From Desulfoplanes sp. (GTDB lineage Bacteria > Desulfobacterota > Desulfovibrionia > Desulfovibrionales > Desulfomicrobiaceae), in contig JAQVZR010000089.1 of the NCBI GenBank assembly GCA_028708105.1, forward strand, positions 1 through 7,134: a stretch of DNA of 7,134 bases, read 5' to 3'. The notes below the pieces were generated by a model. That model was not told where the DNA came from. It saw only the letters and a list, made by a program, of their open reading frames with translations, and did no database searches. This document shows positions 1 through 6,331 of this stretch, piece by piece; positions within the stretch are counted from its first letter, which is position 1, and each line of letters opens with the position of its first letter. The position numbers and the translations under genes are program-made.

Positions 1-1013
1 TGTTTACGGGGTTTCGGTTACTGAGTATTTTGGAAAAATCCGAGCTGGCCAGGGACCAGGCTCAGGCCCGATTGGAGCAGGTCGAGCAGGGGCTTATCTT
101 GAATGTTCAGCAGGTTTTTTTGAATCTGCTCCAAGCCCGTGAAAATGTGCGTAGCTCCAAGGATTCGTTGCGCAGACTTCAGTCACAGCTGACTGTTATC
201 AATGCCTTTTACGACGTGGGCCTCCGGCCAAAACTTGATGTCCTGCAGGCCCAGGTTGATGTGGCCCGGGCCGAGCAGCGACTCTTGGCCGCAGATATTG
301 CTGTGCAGGTCCATACTTCCCGGTTAAATACCTTGCTTGATATTCCCGTTCAGGAGAACATCGACTATACGGGCCGTCTGGAGTTTATTCCTTTTGCCAG
401 GGATCTTCAGTATTGTCTGGATACATCCATGCATCATCGTCCGGATATGGATATTGCAGCCAAGAGCATTGCCATTGCCGAAAAGGACGCCAAAATATCC
501 GCCAGTGGATTTTATCCCCAGCTTGGAGCCGATGTGGATTACTATTCTCACGGAGACGAGCCCAATGCCTATGGCAATGGCTATGGTTCGGAACGCGATA
601 ATGACTATTGGACAGCGCAAGTGACTCTCTCGTACACTTTTTTCGAGTCCGGTGCGAATTATCATTCATGGAAACAGGCCAAGGAAACGATGTCTGCCTT
701 GAATCAGGATTACCTGAATCTCAAAAATGAGATATCGTTTGAAGTAAAGTCGAATTTTGATCAGCTCAAGGAAACGGCCACGCGTATCGGGGTTACCAAA
801 AAGGCCCTTGTTTCCGCTCGGGAAAGTTACCGTATGGCCACTGCCCGATATGAAGCTCAGGTGGGCACGAATACCGATGTGCTTGATGCTCAGGCCAAGG
901 TTACCCTGGCCGAGGCCGACGGCACCCAGGCCCTTGCAGACTACCAATTAGCACTTTCCAGATTGTATTATTCCATGGGTATGCGGAATCTTAGTCTGAT
1001 GCCCCTGCCTTAA
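1..1013 (+). CDS. TolC-family outer membrane efflux protein, 5' end missing
   Basis: This is the C-terminal three quarters of an outer membrane channel of the TolC/OEP family, the exit duct of tripartite RND, ABC or type I secretion pumps. The frame is open from base 3 without a stop, so the signal peptide and first part of the protein lie outside the window; the TTG at 30 is only an internal codon. About 336 residues remain of a family that usually has 420-480. Two long amphipathic, Gln/Ala/Leu-rich helical hairpins are visible, each with the typical turn: GLRPKLDVLQAQ (about 219-254) and GTNTDVLDAQAK (about 864-899). This is the internal duplication expected of the family. Between them lies a Tyr-, Gly- and Asp-rich stretch (about 525-650) that fits beta-barrel strands. 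The end, LYYSMGM followed by a few residues, is typical. Partner pump genes should lie upstream. The substrate cannot be told. Confidence 0.93.
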   Translation, partial: FTGFRLLSILEKSELARDQAQARLEQVEQGLILNVQQVFLNLLQARENVRSSKDSLRRLQSQLTVINAFYDVGLRPKLDVLQAQVDVARAEQRLLAADIAVQVHTSRLNTLLDIPVQENIDYTGRLEFIPFARDLQYCLDTSMHHRPDMDIAAKSIAIAEKDAKISASGFYPQLGADVDYYSHGDEPNAYGNGYGSERDNDYWTAQVTLSYTFFESGANYHSWKQAKETMSALNQDYLNLKNEISFEVKSNFDQLKETATRIGVTKKALVSARESYRMATARYEAQVGTNTDVLDAQAKVTLAEADGTQALADYQLALSRLYYSMGMRNLSLMPLP

Positions 1014-1083
1014 GTGTTTGAGTCGTAATGATTCCAAGAGTAAGATCGCGGAATATCTTAGTGACGTGAGCGATGAGCGGTGG

Positions 1084-1430
1084 ATGACCGATGCAGAGCT
1101 TGTCAGGCCTTTTATAACGGCTACCCAGAATATTCTTTTTCCAATGGCGATGTTGGACCCTGTTCCCGTGCTTCTTATGCTACAACAAATAAGGTCGCTG
1201 GGGGCGATGTATCGGCGGTGATTGGTATTACCGGAGATATGAACGGGACCTTTGCCATTTCTTTTTCAAAAGCCAGTGCCATCCGGGTTGGTAAAAATAT
1301 GCCCGGGAATGACATGTAAAATCTGCTCGTTGATGTGCAAAATGCTGTTGGCGAGATTGCACATGAGGGCGCAGAGACCCAGGACAGGCAGTTTACATTG
1401 TATTTGTTTGATTTGAGCGTTCCGGCTTGA
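1084..1430 (+). pseudogene. cheX: Decayed cheX-like chemotaxis phosphatase gene
   Basis: This is a remnant of a CheX-type protein (CheC/CheX/FliY family, which dephosphorylates CheY-P). From the ATG at 1084 the first frame reads TDAELVRPFITATQNIL and then AMLDPVP. The similarity then jumps by one base, between about 1160 and 1178, to a second frame reading YATTNKVAGGDVSAVIGITG, NGTFAISFSKASAI and GNDM. There a TAA (1317-1319) interrupts it, and the same frame continues with NLLVDVQNAVGEIA. A single-base deletion explains the first lesion. The second fits a Lys AAA to TAA change. After GEIA the expected NMISGQAR block is lost, including the Asn of the ExxN phosphatase motif, and most of the C-terminal domain is missing. 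The frame ends at TGA 1428-1430, inside the terminator. An intact homologue has about 155 residues. No good ribosome binding site is seen. The family call rests on remembered motif patterns, not on a search. Confidence 0.82.
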
Positions 1431-1456
1431 TGAGAAATCGTCAGGCCGTTTTTTTT
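1423..1456 (+). terminator. Rho-independent terminator of the tolC/cheX unit
   Basis: The arms CGGCTTGA (1423-1430) and TCAGGCCG (1441-1448) form an 8-bp stem with one G-U pair and a 10-nt loop. Eight T follow (1449-1456). The T run lies only on the plus-strand side, so it ends transcription coming from tolC. The right arm contains the malQ stop codon (TCA at 1441-1443 on the plus strand), so the convergent units share these bases. Confidence 0.82.
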
Positions 1457-2970
1457 GTTGCGATTTTTGGAGCGGGTGATCGGCCATAAAGCCAGGTCAT
1501 ACGCGCCAACCGGATGGCCAGTCCGCTGCTGAGTTGTTCTTTGGTCACCCGCCATCCCCAGTTGCCATCGGTCTTTGACGGGGTATTCATCCTGGCCTCT
1601 GCTCCCAATTCCAACAGATCCTGCAGAGGCAGAATACACAGGTTGGCCACGGACATCATGGCCGTTCGGATCAGAGCTGCAGGTATCTCTTTATCTCTGC
1701 CCTGGAGGCCAAGATATTCCTGGACGGCCGCTTTTTCGGCGGGTTGTGCTTCCTGCTGATACCATCCCTTGAGGGTGTTGTTGTCGTGGGTGCCTGTGTA
1801 GACAACGCTGTGTCTGGGGATATTGTGGGGGATATACGGATTTTCCGGCAGGTTTGCAGAAAAGGCGAATTGCAGTATTTTCATACCCGGTAATCCGAAA
1901 GCGGCCATGAGTTCCCGGACATCATCTGTGATATATCCCAGATCCTCGGCGATAAGTTCCAGATCGGGAAGCTTGGCGCGTACTTTTGTCAACAGCGCCT
2001 TGCCCGGTGACGGCCGCCAGACGCCGTTTTCCGCTGTTTTTTCTCCTGCAGCAACCTGCCAGAATGCGGCAAACCCCCGAAAATGATCCAGGCGGATGGC
2101 GTCATAGATAGTTCCGTTCAGGCGCAATCGCTCTACCCACCAAGAAAATCCTGTGCTTTCCATTTGTTCCCAGTCATAGACAGGGTTCCCCCACAGCTGC
2201 CCTTGGGTGCTGAAATAATCCGGCGGGGCACCGGCCACAAAAATGGGCAAAAGATGGCTGTCGAGCACGAACAGCTCGGGGTGGGACCACACGTCACAAC
2301 TGTCCAGGCTGACGTATATGGGCATGTCACCCAGGATGGTTATTCCCTGTTGGTTGCAATGATTCTTAAGAGTCTGCCATTGTTGGAAAAAAAGGAATTG
2401 TTTGAATTTTTCTCTTTCGATTTCCAGGGAAAGCTTTTGTTGCCACCGGGAGAGAGCTTCTGTTTTTCTGCATTTGAGATCTTCTGGCCAATAATACCAG
2501 GGCAGGCCCTGTAAGTGTTCCTTGAGTGCTGCAAACAGGGCATAATCTTCCAGCCACGGGCCATTGACCGAGCAAAAGGTGGTGTAGGCCTGTTGATTTT
2601 GTAGCCAAGGCAGTGCGCTTTCAAAAGCAATTTTAAGTAGATGGTTTTTCCAGGCCACAACGCGGGCATATTCCACGTGGTCCTGAGCAAAAGGGGAGGA
2701 TGGCGTGACGTTTTCTCTGCAGAGCATTCCCTGTTCCATGAGCACGTCGGGACTAATAAACAAAGGGTTGCCGGCTGACGCTGAGTAGGCATTGTACGGG
2801 GAGTTGCCTGTGCCGCTGTTGGTCGGATTCAGGGGCAGGATCTGCCAGCAGGATTGTTTACTGCGAGCCAGAAAATCCACAAAAGCATGTGCCTCAGGCC
2901 CTAAGTCGCCGATACCGTAGGGTGAGGGCAGAGACGAAATATGCAGTAAAATACCATTTTTTCGCTGCAT
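1441..2970 (-). CDS. malQ: 4-alpha-glucanotransferase (amylomaltase, GH77)
   Basis: This cytoplasmic enzyme transfers alpha-1,4-glucan segments from one maltodextrin to another and releases glucose. It works in maltodextrin and glycogen turnover. The 509 residues match the usual short bacterial amylomaltase (about 500). The N-terminus reads GILLHISSLPSPYGIGDLG, followed by GTGNSPYNAYSASAGNPLF (53-71), the family's donor-site signature. Catalytic residues are visible: nucleophile Asp295 in RLDHFRGF, acid/base Glu342 in AEDLG, and Asp396 in TGTHDNNT. The late ARMNTP motif (459-464), followed by GNWGWR, is also intact. The ATG at 2970 is supported by AGGGA (plus-strand 2978-2982) with a 7-nt spacer. 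That Shine-Dalgarno sequence lies in the last two glgB codons, and the glgB stop is only 4 nt away, so translation is probably coupled. No defect is seen. Confidence 0.97.
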   Translation of the reverse strand: MQRKNGILLHISSLPSPYGIGDLGPEAHAFVDFLARSKQSCWQILPLNPTNSGTGNSPYNAYSASAGNPLFISPDVLMEQGMLCRENVTPSSPFAQDHVEYARVVAWKNHLLKIAFESALPWLQNQQAYTTFCSVNGPWLEDYALFAALKEHLQGLPWYYWPEDLKCRKTEALSRWQQKLSLEIEREKFKQFLFFQQWQTLKNHCNQQGITILGDMPIYVSLDSCDVWSHPELFVLDSHLLPIFVAGAPPDYFSTQGQLWGNPVYDWEQMESTGFSWWVERLRLNGTIYDAIRLDHFRGFAAFWQVAAGEKTAENGVWRPSPGKALLTKVRAKLPDLELIAEDLGYITDDVRELMAAFGLPGMKILQFAFSANLPENPYIPHNIPRHSVVYTGTHDNNTLKGWYQQEAQPAEKAAVQEYLGLQGRDKEIPAALIRTAMMSVANLCILPLQDLLELGAEARMNTPSKTDGNWGWRVTKEQLSSGLAIRLARMTWLYGRSPAPKIATKKTA

Positions 2971-2974
2971 ACCA

Positions 2975-4873
2975 TTATCCCTGCACTGACGGAGCTGGTT
3001 TGAAAAAGACTACACCTAAGGGGGGCAGGGTCAGTGAGGCCCTAAAGGGGAGACCATGCCAGCTGATGGGTTCGCTGTGTACGCATCCCTGGTTCCCTAC
3101 CCCGCTTCCTCCGTACATTGTTGCGTCGCTGTTCAAGATTTCCTTCCAGACACCTTCGCAGGGTACTCCGACCAGATATCCGTATCGTGGTACCGGCGTA
3201 AAATTACAAGCAATGAGTATGGTCTCATCGTTATATTTCCGGAAGAAGGTGAGCACACTCTGGTCTGAATCATGGCAATCTTCCCAGGCAAAGCCTTGAG
3301 GGTCGTAATCTCCGGCATACATGGACGGCTCCCGGGTATACATGTGGTTCAGATCCCTGACCCAGCTCTGGATGCCCTGGTGGGCTGGAAAGTCCAGAAG
3401 ATTCCAGTCCAGAGATTTTTCGTGGTTCCATTCTTCCCACTGCCCCAGTTCGCAGCCCATAAACAGCAGTTTTTTTCCGGGCTGGCCCATCATATACCCG
3501 TATAACAGTCGCAGGTTGGCCATTTTTTGCCAATAGTCTCCAGGCATCTTGCGGATCAGTGATCCTTTCTGGTGCACGACTTCATCGTGGGAAAGGGGAA
3601 GCAGGAAATTTTCTGAATAGGCGTACCAGATGCTGAAGGTAAGCTGGTTGTGATGATATTTCCTATGGATCGGTTCTCTGGACATGTAGTCCAGGGTATC
3701 GTTCATCCAGCCCATGTTCCATTTTAATCCGAACCCGAGGCCCCCGAGATACACAGGTCTTGAGACCATGGGCCATGATGTGGATTCTTCAGCCATGCTT
3801 TGGACATCAGGAAAGTTTGCATAGATGGCGGTGTTCAGTCTGCGCAGGAAATCAAGGGCTTCGAGATTTTCGTTGCCACCATATATATTGGGAATCCATT
3901 CTCCGGGTTTTCTCGAATAATCCAGATGGATCATGGAGGCCACGGCATCCACGCGCAGGCCATCAGCATGATATTTATCCAGCCAGAACAGGGCACTGCT
4001 TATGAGGAAAGCCTGGATTTCATAACGACCGTAATTAAAGATGGAGCTGTTCCAATCGGGATGAAACCCTTTGCGGGGATCTTGGTGTTCGAAGAGGGCG
4101 GTGCCGTCGAATTGGTGTAACCCGTGGTCGTCAGTGGGAAAGTGTGAAGGTACCCAATCCAGAATGACTCCAATGCCATTCTGGTGCATGTGGTCAATAA
4201 AATACATGAAATCCTGTGGCGTCCCATATCTGCTGGTGGGCGCAAAATAGCCTACAGTCTGATAGCCCCATGAGCCATAAAAAGGGTGCTCCATGATGGG
4301 CATGATTTCAATATGCGTGAACCCCATATCCTTGACATAGGCTGACAACAGAGGGGCCATTTCCCGATAGGTTAGATACGTTCTTGGTTTGTCCGGATTT
4401 CTGCGCCATGAACCGAAATGGACCTCGTAAATGGACATGGGGGCAGTGAGTTTGTTCTTGTCTTTTCGTAACCCCATCCATTCTCGGTCACTCCAGGTGT
4501 AATCCAGGTCCCATATCCGGGCTGCGGTCCGAGGGGGCTGTTCGCAGCGCAGGGCAAAAGGGTCGCACTTGTCTATGCCCTGGCCATTTTTGGTATTGAT
4601 GTGGAATTTATACTCCTGTCCCTTGCAGGCTTCCGGGACAAAACCCTCCCATACACCCGACCCGTCATCCCGGACCGTCAGGGGCGAGGCCCCGTAATCC
4701 CAGTCGTTACACTCTCCGATGACGGAAACTTTTTGTGCGTTGGGTGCCCATACGGAAAACATAATGCCGGGGACACCGTTGACCGTTGCGGAATGTGCTC
4801 CAAATTTATCATAAAGTTGGTAGTGACGTCCCTGTTTGAAGAGATAGATGTCGTGGTCTGTAATCATAGTCAT
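2975..4873 (-). CDS. glgB: 1,4-alpha-glucan branching enzyme (GH13)
   Basis: GlgB cuts an alpha-1,4-glucan chain and rejoins it through an alpha-1,6 bond, making the branches of glycogen in the cytoplasm. From the chosen start it has 632 residues. This is the short form: after DIYLFKQGRHYQLYDKFGAH comes one CBM48-like module (FSVWAPNAQKVSVIGECNDW, 39-58), then the barrel. Active-site motifs are intact: FTHIEIMPI (185-193), nucleophile Asp309 in DGLRVDA, acid/base Glu362 in MAEEST, and Asp430 in LSHDEVVH. The C-terminal beta domain ends in LPPLGVVFFKP. The start is uncertain. ATG 4873 (or ATG 4867) fits the usual distance to DIYLF but has no clear Shine-Dalgarno sequence. The GTG at 4939 would add 22 Arg-rich residues unlike the family, although AGAAGGA lies 10 nt before it. 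It is followed by malQ in the same transcript. The gap to holB upstream is 143 bp. Confidence 0.96.
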   Translation of the reverse strand: MTMITDHDIYLFKQGRHYQLYDKFGAHSATVNGVPGIMFSVWAPNAQKVSVIGECNDWDYGASPLTVRDDGSGVWEGFVPEACKGQEYKFHINTKNGQGIDKCDPFALRCEQPPRTAARIWDLDYTWSDREWMGLRKDKNKLTAPMSIYEVHFGSWRRNPDKPRTYLTYREMAPLLSAYVKDMGFTHIEIMPIMEHPFYGSWGYQTVGYFAPTSRYGTPQDFMYFIDHMHQNGIGVILDWVPSHFPTDDHGLHQFDGTALFEHQDPRKGFHPDWNSSIFNYGRYEIQAFLISSALFWLDKYHADGLRVDAVASMIHLDYSRKPGEWIPNIYGGNENLEALDFLRRLNTAIYANFPDVQSMAEESTSWPMVSRPVYLGGLGFGLKWNMGWMNDTLDYMSREPIHRKYHHNQLTFSIWYAYSENFLLPLSHDEVVHQKGSLIRKMPGDYWQKMANLRLLYGYMMGQPGKKLLFMGCELGQWEEWNHEKSLDWNLLDFPAHQGIQSWVRDLNHMYTREPSMYAGDYDPQGFAWEDCHDSDQSVLTFFRKYNDETILIACNFTPVPRYGYLVGVPCEGVWKEILNSDATMYGGSGVGNQGCVHSEPISWHGLPFRASLTLPPLGVVFFKPAPSVQG

Positions 4874-5016
4874 AGCGTTATACCGGATAAAAAGATGAGG
4901 AGATGCGATCAAAGGACGACATCGAGTGCCTGGGCGCACAAGTGTTGATTCCTTCTATGTCGGGGGTTGTCGTTTTTTAGCCTATTTATTCATCTTGCAG
5001 AAGTATTGTTCCCGCA
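4874..5016 (-). other. holB-glgB intergenic region
   Basis: This 143-bp gap between two minus-strand genes shows no hairpin with a T run after holB, so read-through from holB into glgB is possible. AGAAGGA (plus-strand 4950-4956) lies 10 nt ahead of an in-frame GTG (4939). TATAAC, just upstream of the glgB ATG, resembles a -10 box but has no matching -35 box and is too close to the start for a normal leader. I see no further gene here. Confidence 0.4.
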
Positions 5017-5874
5017 TCAGGATTTTTCCCGCACCAATTTCCAGAGTCGCACGGCGGTCCAGTCCAGGACAAGGGCCGGGTTGACGCGGGCGTTAAGTGC
5101 TTTGAGTCCCAGAGCCAGAATGGATTCCATGCGTCCGCACCGGGCCATGGAACCCTGTATATTCAGATTGTTGGCCAGCAGTGTCCGGGGAGCCCTGTTC
5201 ATGATTTGTACCAGGCTTGTTTGGCAGTGGATGATGATGTCCCGGACCAGGTGCACATCGACCAGGTCTTTTTTGGCTGTGCGCACGAACCAGCCTTGTC
5301 CCTTTTGCAGGAATGTGACCAGTGCCTGTTCCCATTCGGGCAGATCGGGATTGGGGTTTTCCTGGCGTGTCCAGGACAGGGTCAGGGTAAAGCTGCGGGA
5401 TACGAGGGTAGGGAGCAGGGCCCCGCGCTGGGGGGCCAGAAGGATAAAAACATTACCTGCTCCTGGTTCTTCCATGGATTTGAGGAGTACATTGGCTGCG
5501 GGAGCATCCATATGCTGGGCTTCGGCCAGGATGATGACCCGCCAGCCTTCCCCGTAGGGTTGCTTGCCCATGAGCCCTCGGACTTTGCGGACCTGCTCGA
5601 TGAGTATTTGCTCGGATCTCCCGTCCAGCAGCTCGACATCCCGGAACACACCTTCTCGTATCTGTGTGCATGTGGGGCACTGCATGCATGGAACCATACC
5701 GTTGGGGCAATTGAGCCTGGCTGCCCAATACAGAGCCATATTGAACCGTTGGGCCGCATTGCCTCCTTCTAGAAGGAGGACATTGGGAGGGTTGTTGCCC
5801 AGGGTGTTCAGATAATCTACAATGCGTTCCTGACCCTTTGGAGGAATAGTCTCATATTCGTTTATATGTTTCAT
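5017..5874 (-). CDS. holB: DNA polymerase III delta' subunit (clamp loader)
   Basis: This is a delta'-type AAA+ protein of the clamp loader that places the beta sliding clamp on DNA. From ATG 5874 it has 285 residues; family members commonly have 300-340. The order is: a degenerate Walker A region LLLEGGNAAQR (33-43) without GK[ST], as normal for delta'; a zinc module with Cys56, Cys63, Cys66 and Cys69; a DVELL...IEQVRKV segment (79-98); WRVIILAEAQHMDAPAANVL (111-130), the Walker B region, and LLKSMEEP (130-137). The usual SRC motif reads SRS (159-161): the arginine is kept and the cysteine is lost. The C-terminal helical part is poorly conserved, so a DnaX-like paralogue cannot be fully excluded. 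The frame is open upstream to 6075, but family similarity starts near IPPKGQERIVDYL, so 5874 is preferred. GGA lies 9 nt before it; ATG 5883 is an alternative. The start codon lies inside a parS-like palindrome. Confidence 0.88.
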   Translation of the reverse strand: MKHINEYETIPPKGQERIVDYLNTLGNNPPNVLLLEGGNAAQRFNMALYWAARLNCPNGMVPCMQCPTCTQIREGVFRDVELLDGRSEQILIEQVRKVRGLMGKQPYGEGWRVIILAEAQHMDAPAANVLLKSMEEPGAGNVFILLAPQRGALLPTLVSRSFTLTLSWTRQENPNPDLPEWEQALVTFLQKGQGWFVRTAKKDLVDVHLVRDIIIHCQTSLVQIMNRAPRTLLANNLNIQGSMARCGRMESILALGLKALNARVNPALVLDWTAVRLWKLVREKS

Positions 5875-5883
5875 GTGAAACAT
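5866..5883. promoter_or_regulatory. parS-like palindrome over the holB start codon
   Basis: Bases 5866-5883 read ATGTTTCATGTGAAACAT, two perfect 8-bp arms around a 2-bp centre. The inner 16 bases (5867-5882) match the ParB-binding parS consensus TGTTTCACGTGAAACA at 15 of 16 positions. Read on the minus strand, the only difference (A for G) is the first base of the holB ATG (5874). The arm match is seen directly; binding by ParB is inference. Confidence 0.5.
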
Positions 5884-6092
5884 TCCATTGTTATTTGAGT
5901 GTGTGTCACCCGCATCAATAATATGCTGGGAGAAATTCTGGGAGGTAGTATCCCGCCCGGGGCTTCCCGGAAAATATGTATCCTGCATTTTGCCGCAATT
6001 GTTCGGGACAGGCAATGAGTTTTCATTGGATTTCATGTGTTCGTTAAAAAAAGATCTTGACTTGGAAAAAACCATGTTGCAAGGCTACAGCC
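5884..6092. other. Divergent intergenic region between holB and the aro leader
   Basis: This region should hold the promoters of holB (leftward) and of the aro leader (rightward). Seen here: a 6-bp inverted repeat CAATGA/TCATTG (6013-6028), a small GC hairpin CCGGG-GCTT-CCCGG (5957-5970), and on the minus strand TTGATG (plus 5913-5918) 17 bp from AATAAC (plus 5890-5895), a weak sigma70-like pair that would start RNA almost at the holB ATG. For the rightward unit I find no convincing -10 box. TTGACT (6057-6062) is too close to the leader start to be its -35 box. Long open frames cross the region on both strands but show no protein character. Confidence 0.45.
6013..6028. repeat. Inverted repeat, possible operator
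   Basis: CAATGA and TCATTG are perfect 6-bp arms around a 4-bp spacer. They sit 65 bp before the aro leader ATG, where a promoter would be expected, so the repeat could be an operator. No named regulator is recognised. Confidence 0.3.
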
Positions 6093-6182
6093 ATGAACTC
6101 ACTAACCCAGACCATCTCTTCCAACGCATACTTTTTTTGGTATTATTTTATGTGGACCTGTGGTCTGGACGGGTTGGTGTAG
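6093..6182 (+). CDS. Aromatic-rich attenuator leader peptide
   Basis: This is a 29-codon leader peptide from ATG 6093 to TAG 6180-6182. Residues 12-21 read [10 protein letters not shown], so eight of the nine residues from 13 to 21 are Tyr, Phe or Trp (control codons 6129-6155). The tail is [12 protein letters not shown] (6081-6084) lies 8 nt before the ATG and serves as ribosome binding site. The stop codon is 30 nt before a strong terminator hairpin, and the next gene is the first enzyme of aromatic amino acid synthesis. By analogy with TrpL and PheL, the peptide itself has no function; stalling on its aromatic codons would report shortage of charged tRNA-Tyr, tRNA-Phe or tRNA-Trp. All three amino acids are represented, which suits control of the common pathway rather than of one branch. 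It is too short for most gene finders. Confidence 0.9.
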   Translation: MNSLTQTISSNAYFFWYYFMWTCGLDGLV

Positions 6183-6247
6183 GCGTTTTTCAACTACAAA
6201 AAAACACGTACCAAGGGCCGCAGGCGATAAGCTGGCGGCCCTTTTTT
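6153..6247 (+). promoter_or_regulatory. Transcription attenuator of the aro operon
   Basis: A hand fold gives the alternatives expected of a ribosome-controlled attenuator. Hairpin 1:2 is 6156-6161 (ACCUGU) with 6169-6174 (ACGGGU). The antiterminator is a long imperfect hairpin: 6185-6190 with 6200-6205, then 6174-6180 with 6208-6214, extended outward by 6160-6166 (GUGGUCU) with 6215-6221 (GGGCCGC, three wobbles). That outer part would tie up the whole left arm of the terminator. Stalling in the Tyr/Phe/Trp codons should block strand 1 and favour the antiterminator; a ribosome reaching the stop codon should cover strand 2 and let the terminator form. The terminator and leader peptide are clear. 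The antiterminator pairing is a model with weak outer pairs. Confidence 0.75.
6213..6247 (+). terminator. Rho-independent terminator within the aro leader
   Basis: AAGGGCCGC (6213-6221) and GCGGCCCTT (6235-6243) form a perfect 9-bp stem with a 13-nt loop. The T run 6242-6247 overlaps the end of the right arm. It lies 84 nt before the ADH synthase start and after the leader peptide, so it would stop transcription before the operon rather than end another gene. Confidence 0.93.
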
Positions 6248-6320
6248 ATACTCTTCTTTTGGCCGCATCAGCCTCTCGTTATTCTTCCGGCCCTGCTTAC
6301 TTTAACCACCGCCTTGTGCG

Positions 6321-6326
6321 GGGAGG
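6321..6326 (+). promoter_or_regulatory. Ribosome binding site of ADH synthase
   Basis: GGGAGG lies 5 nt before ATG 6332 and fixes this start, although the frame is open upstream to 5888. A small CCGC/GCGG hairpin (6309-6321) touches its first base and might modulate access. Confidence 0.85.
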
Positions 6327-6331
6327 ATGTT

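Noticed and set aside
324..669. Minus-strand open frames inside tolC
   Set aside because: They are shadows of the efflux gene, with no protein-like motifs or start signals.
1018..1319. Two separate small overlapping genes after tolC
   Set aside because: Together they form consecutive parts of a single CheX-like protein in two frames, which is better explained as a frameshifted pseudogene.
5957..5970. GC hairpin CCGGG-GCTT-CCCGG as terminator
   Set aside because: It has no T run on either strand and no gene ends near it. It may be chance or an operator.
5875..6075. N-terminal extension of holB by 67 codons
   Set aside because: Its composition (many Asn, Ser and His) is unlike the family, it has no start signal, and it would overlap the rightward promoter region. 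Similarity begins just after 5874.
6057..6085. TTGACT as -35 box of the aro operon
   Set aside because: No -10 box lies at 16-18 bp, and the transcript would start at or after the leader's ribosome binding site.
6093..6247. T-box riboswitch for aromatic tRNA
   Set aside because: There is no room for a Stem I, and no T-box bulge sequence is visible. The leader peptide with aromatic codons explains the terminator better.
6261..6292. GGCCG/CGGCC pairing after the attenuator as a second regulatory hairpin
   Set aside because: Only 5 bp with a 22-nt loop and no T run, too weak to support.
5888..6331. Upstream in-frame extension of ADH synthase by 148 codons
   Set aside because: It runs through the leader ORF, terminator and divergent promoter region, shows no family similarity, and the family start at 6332 has an excellent GGGAGG site.
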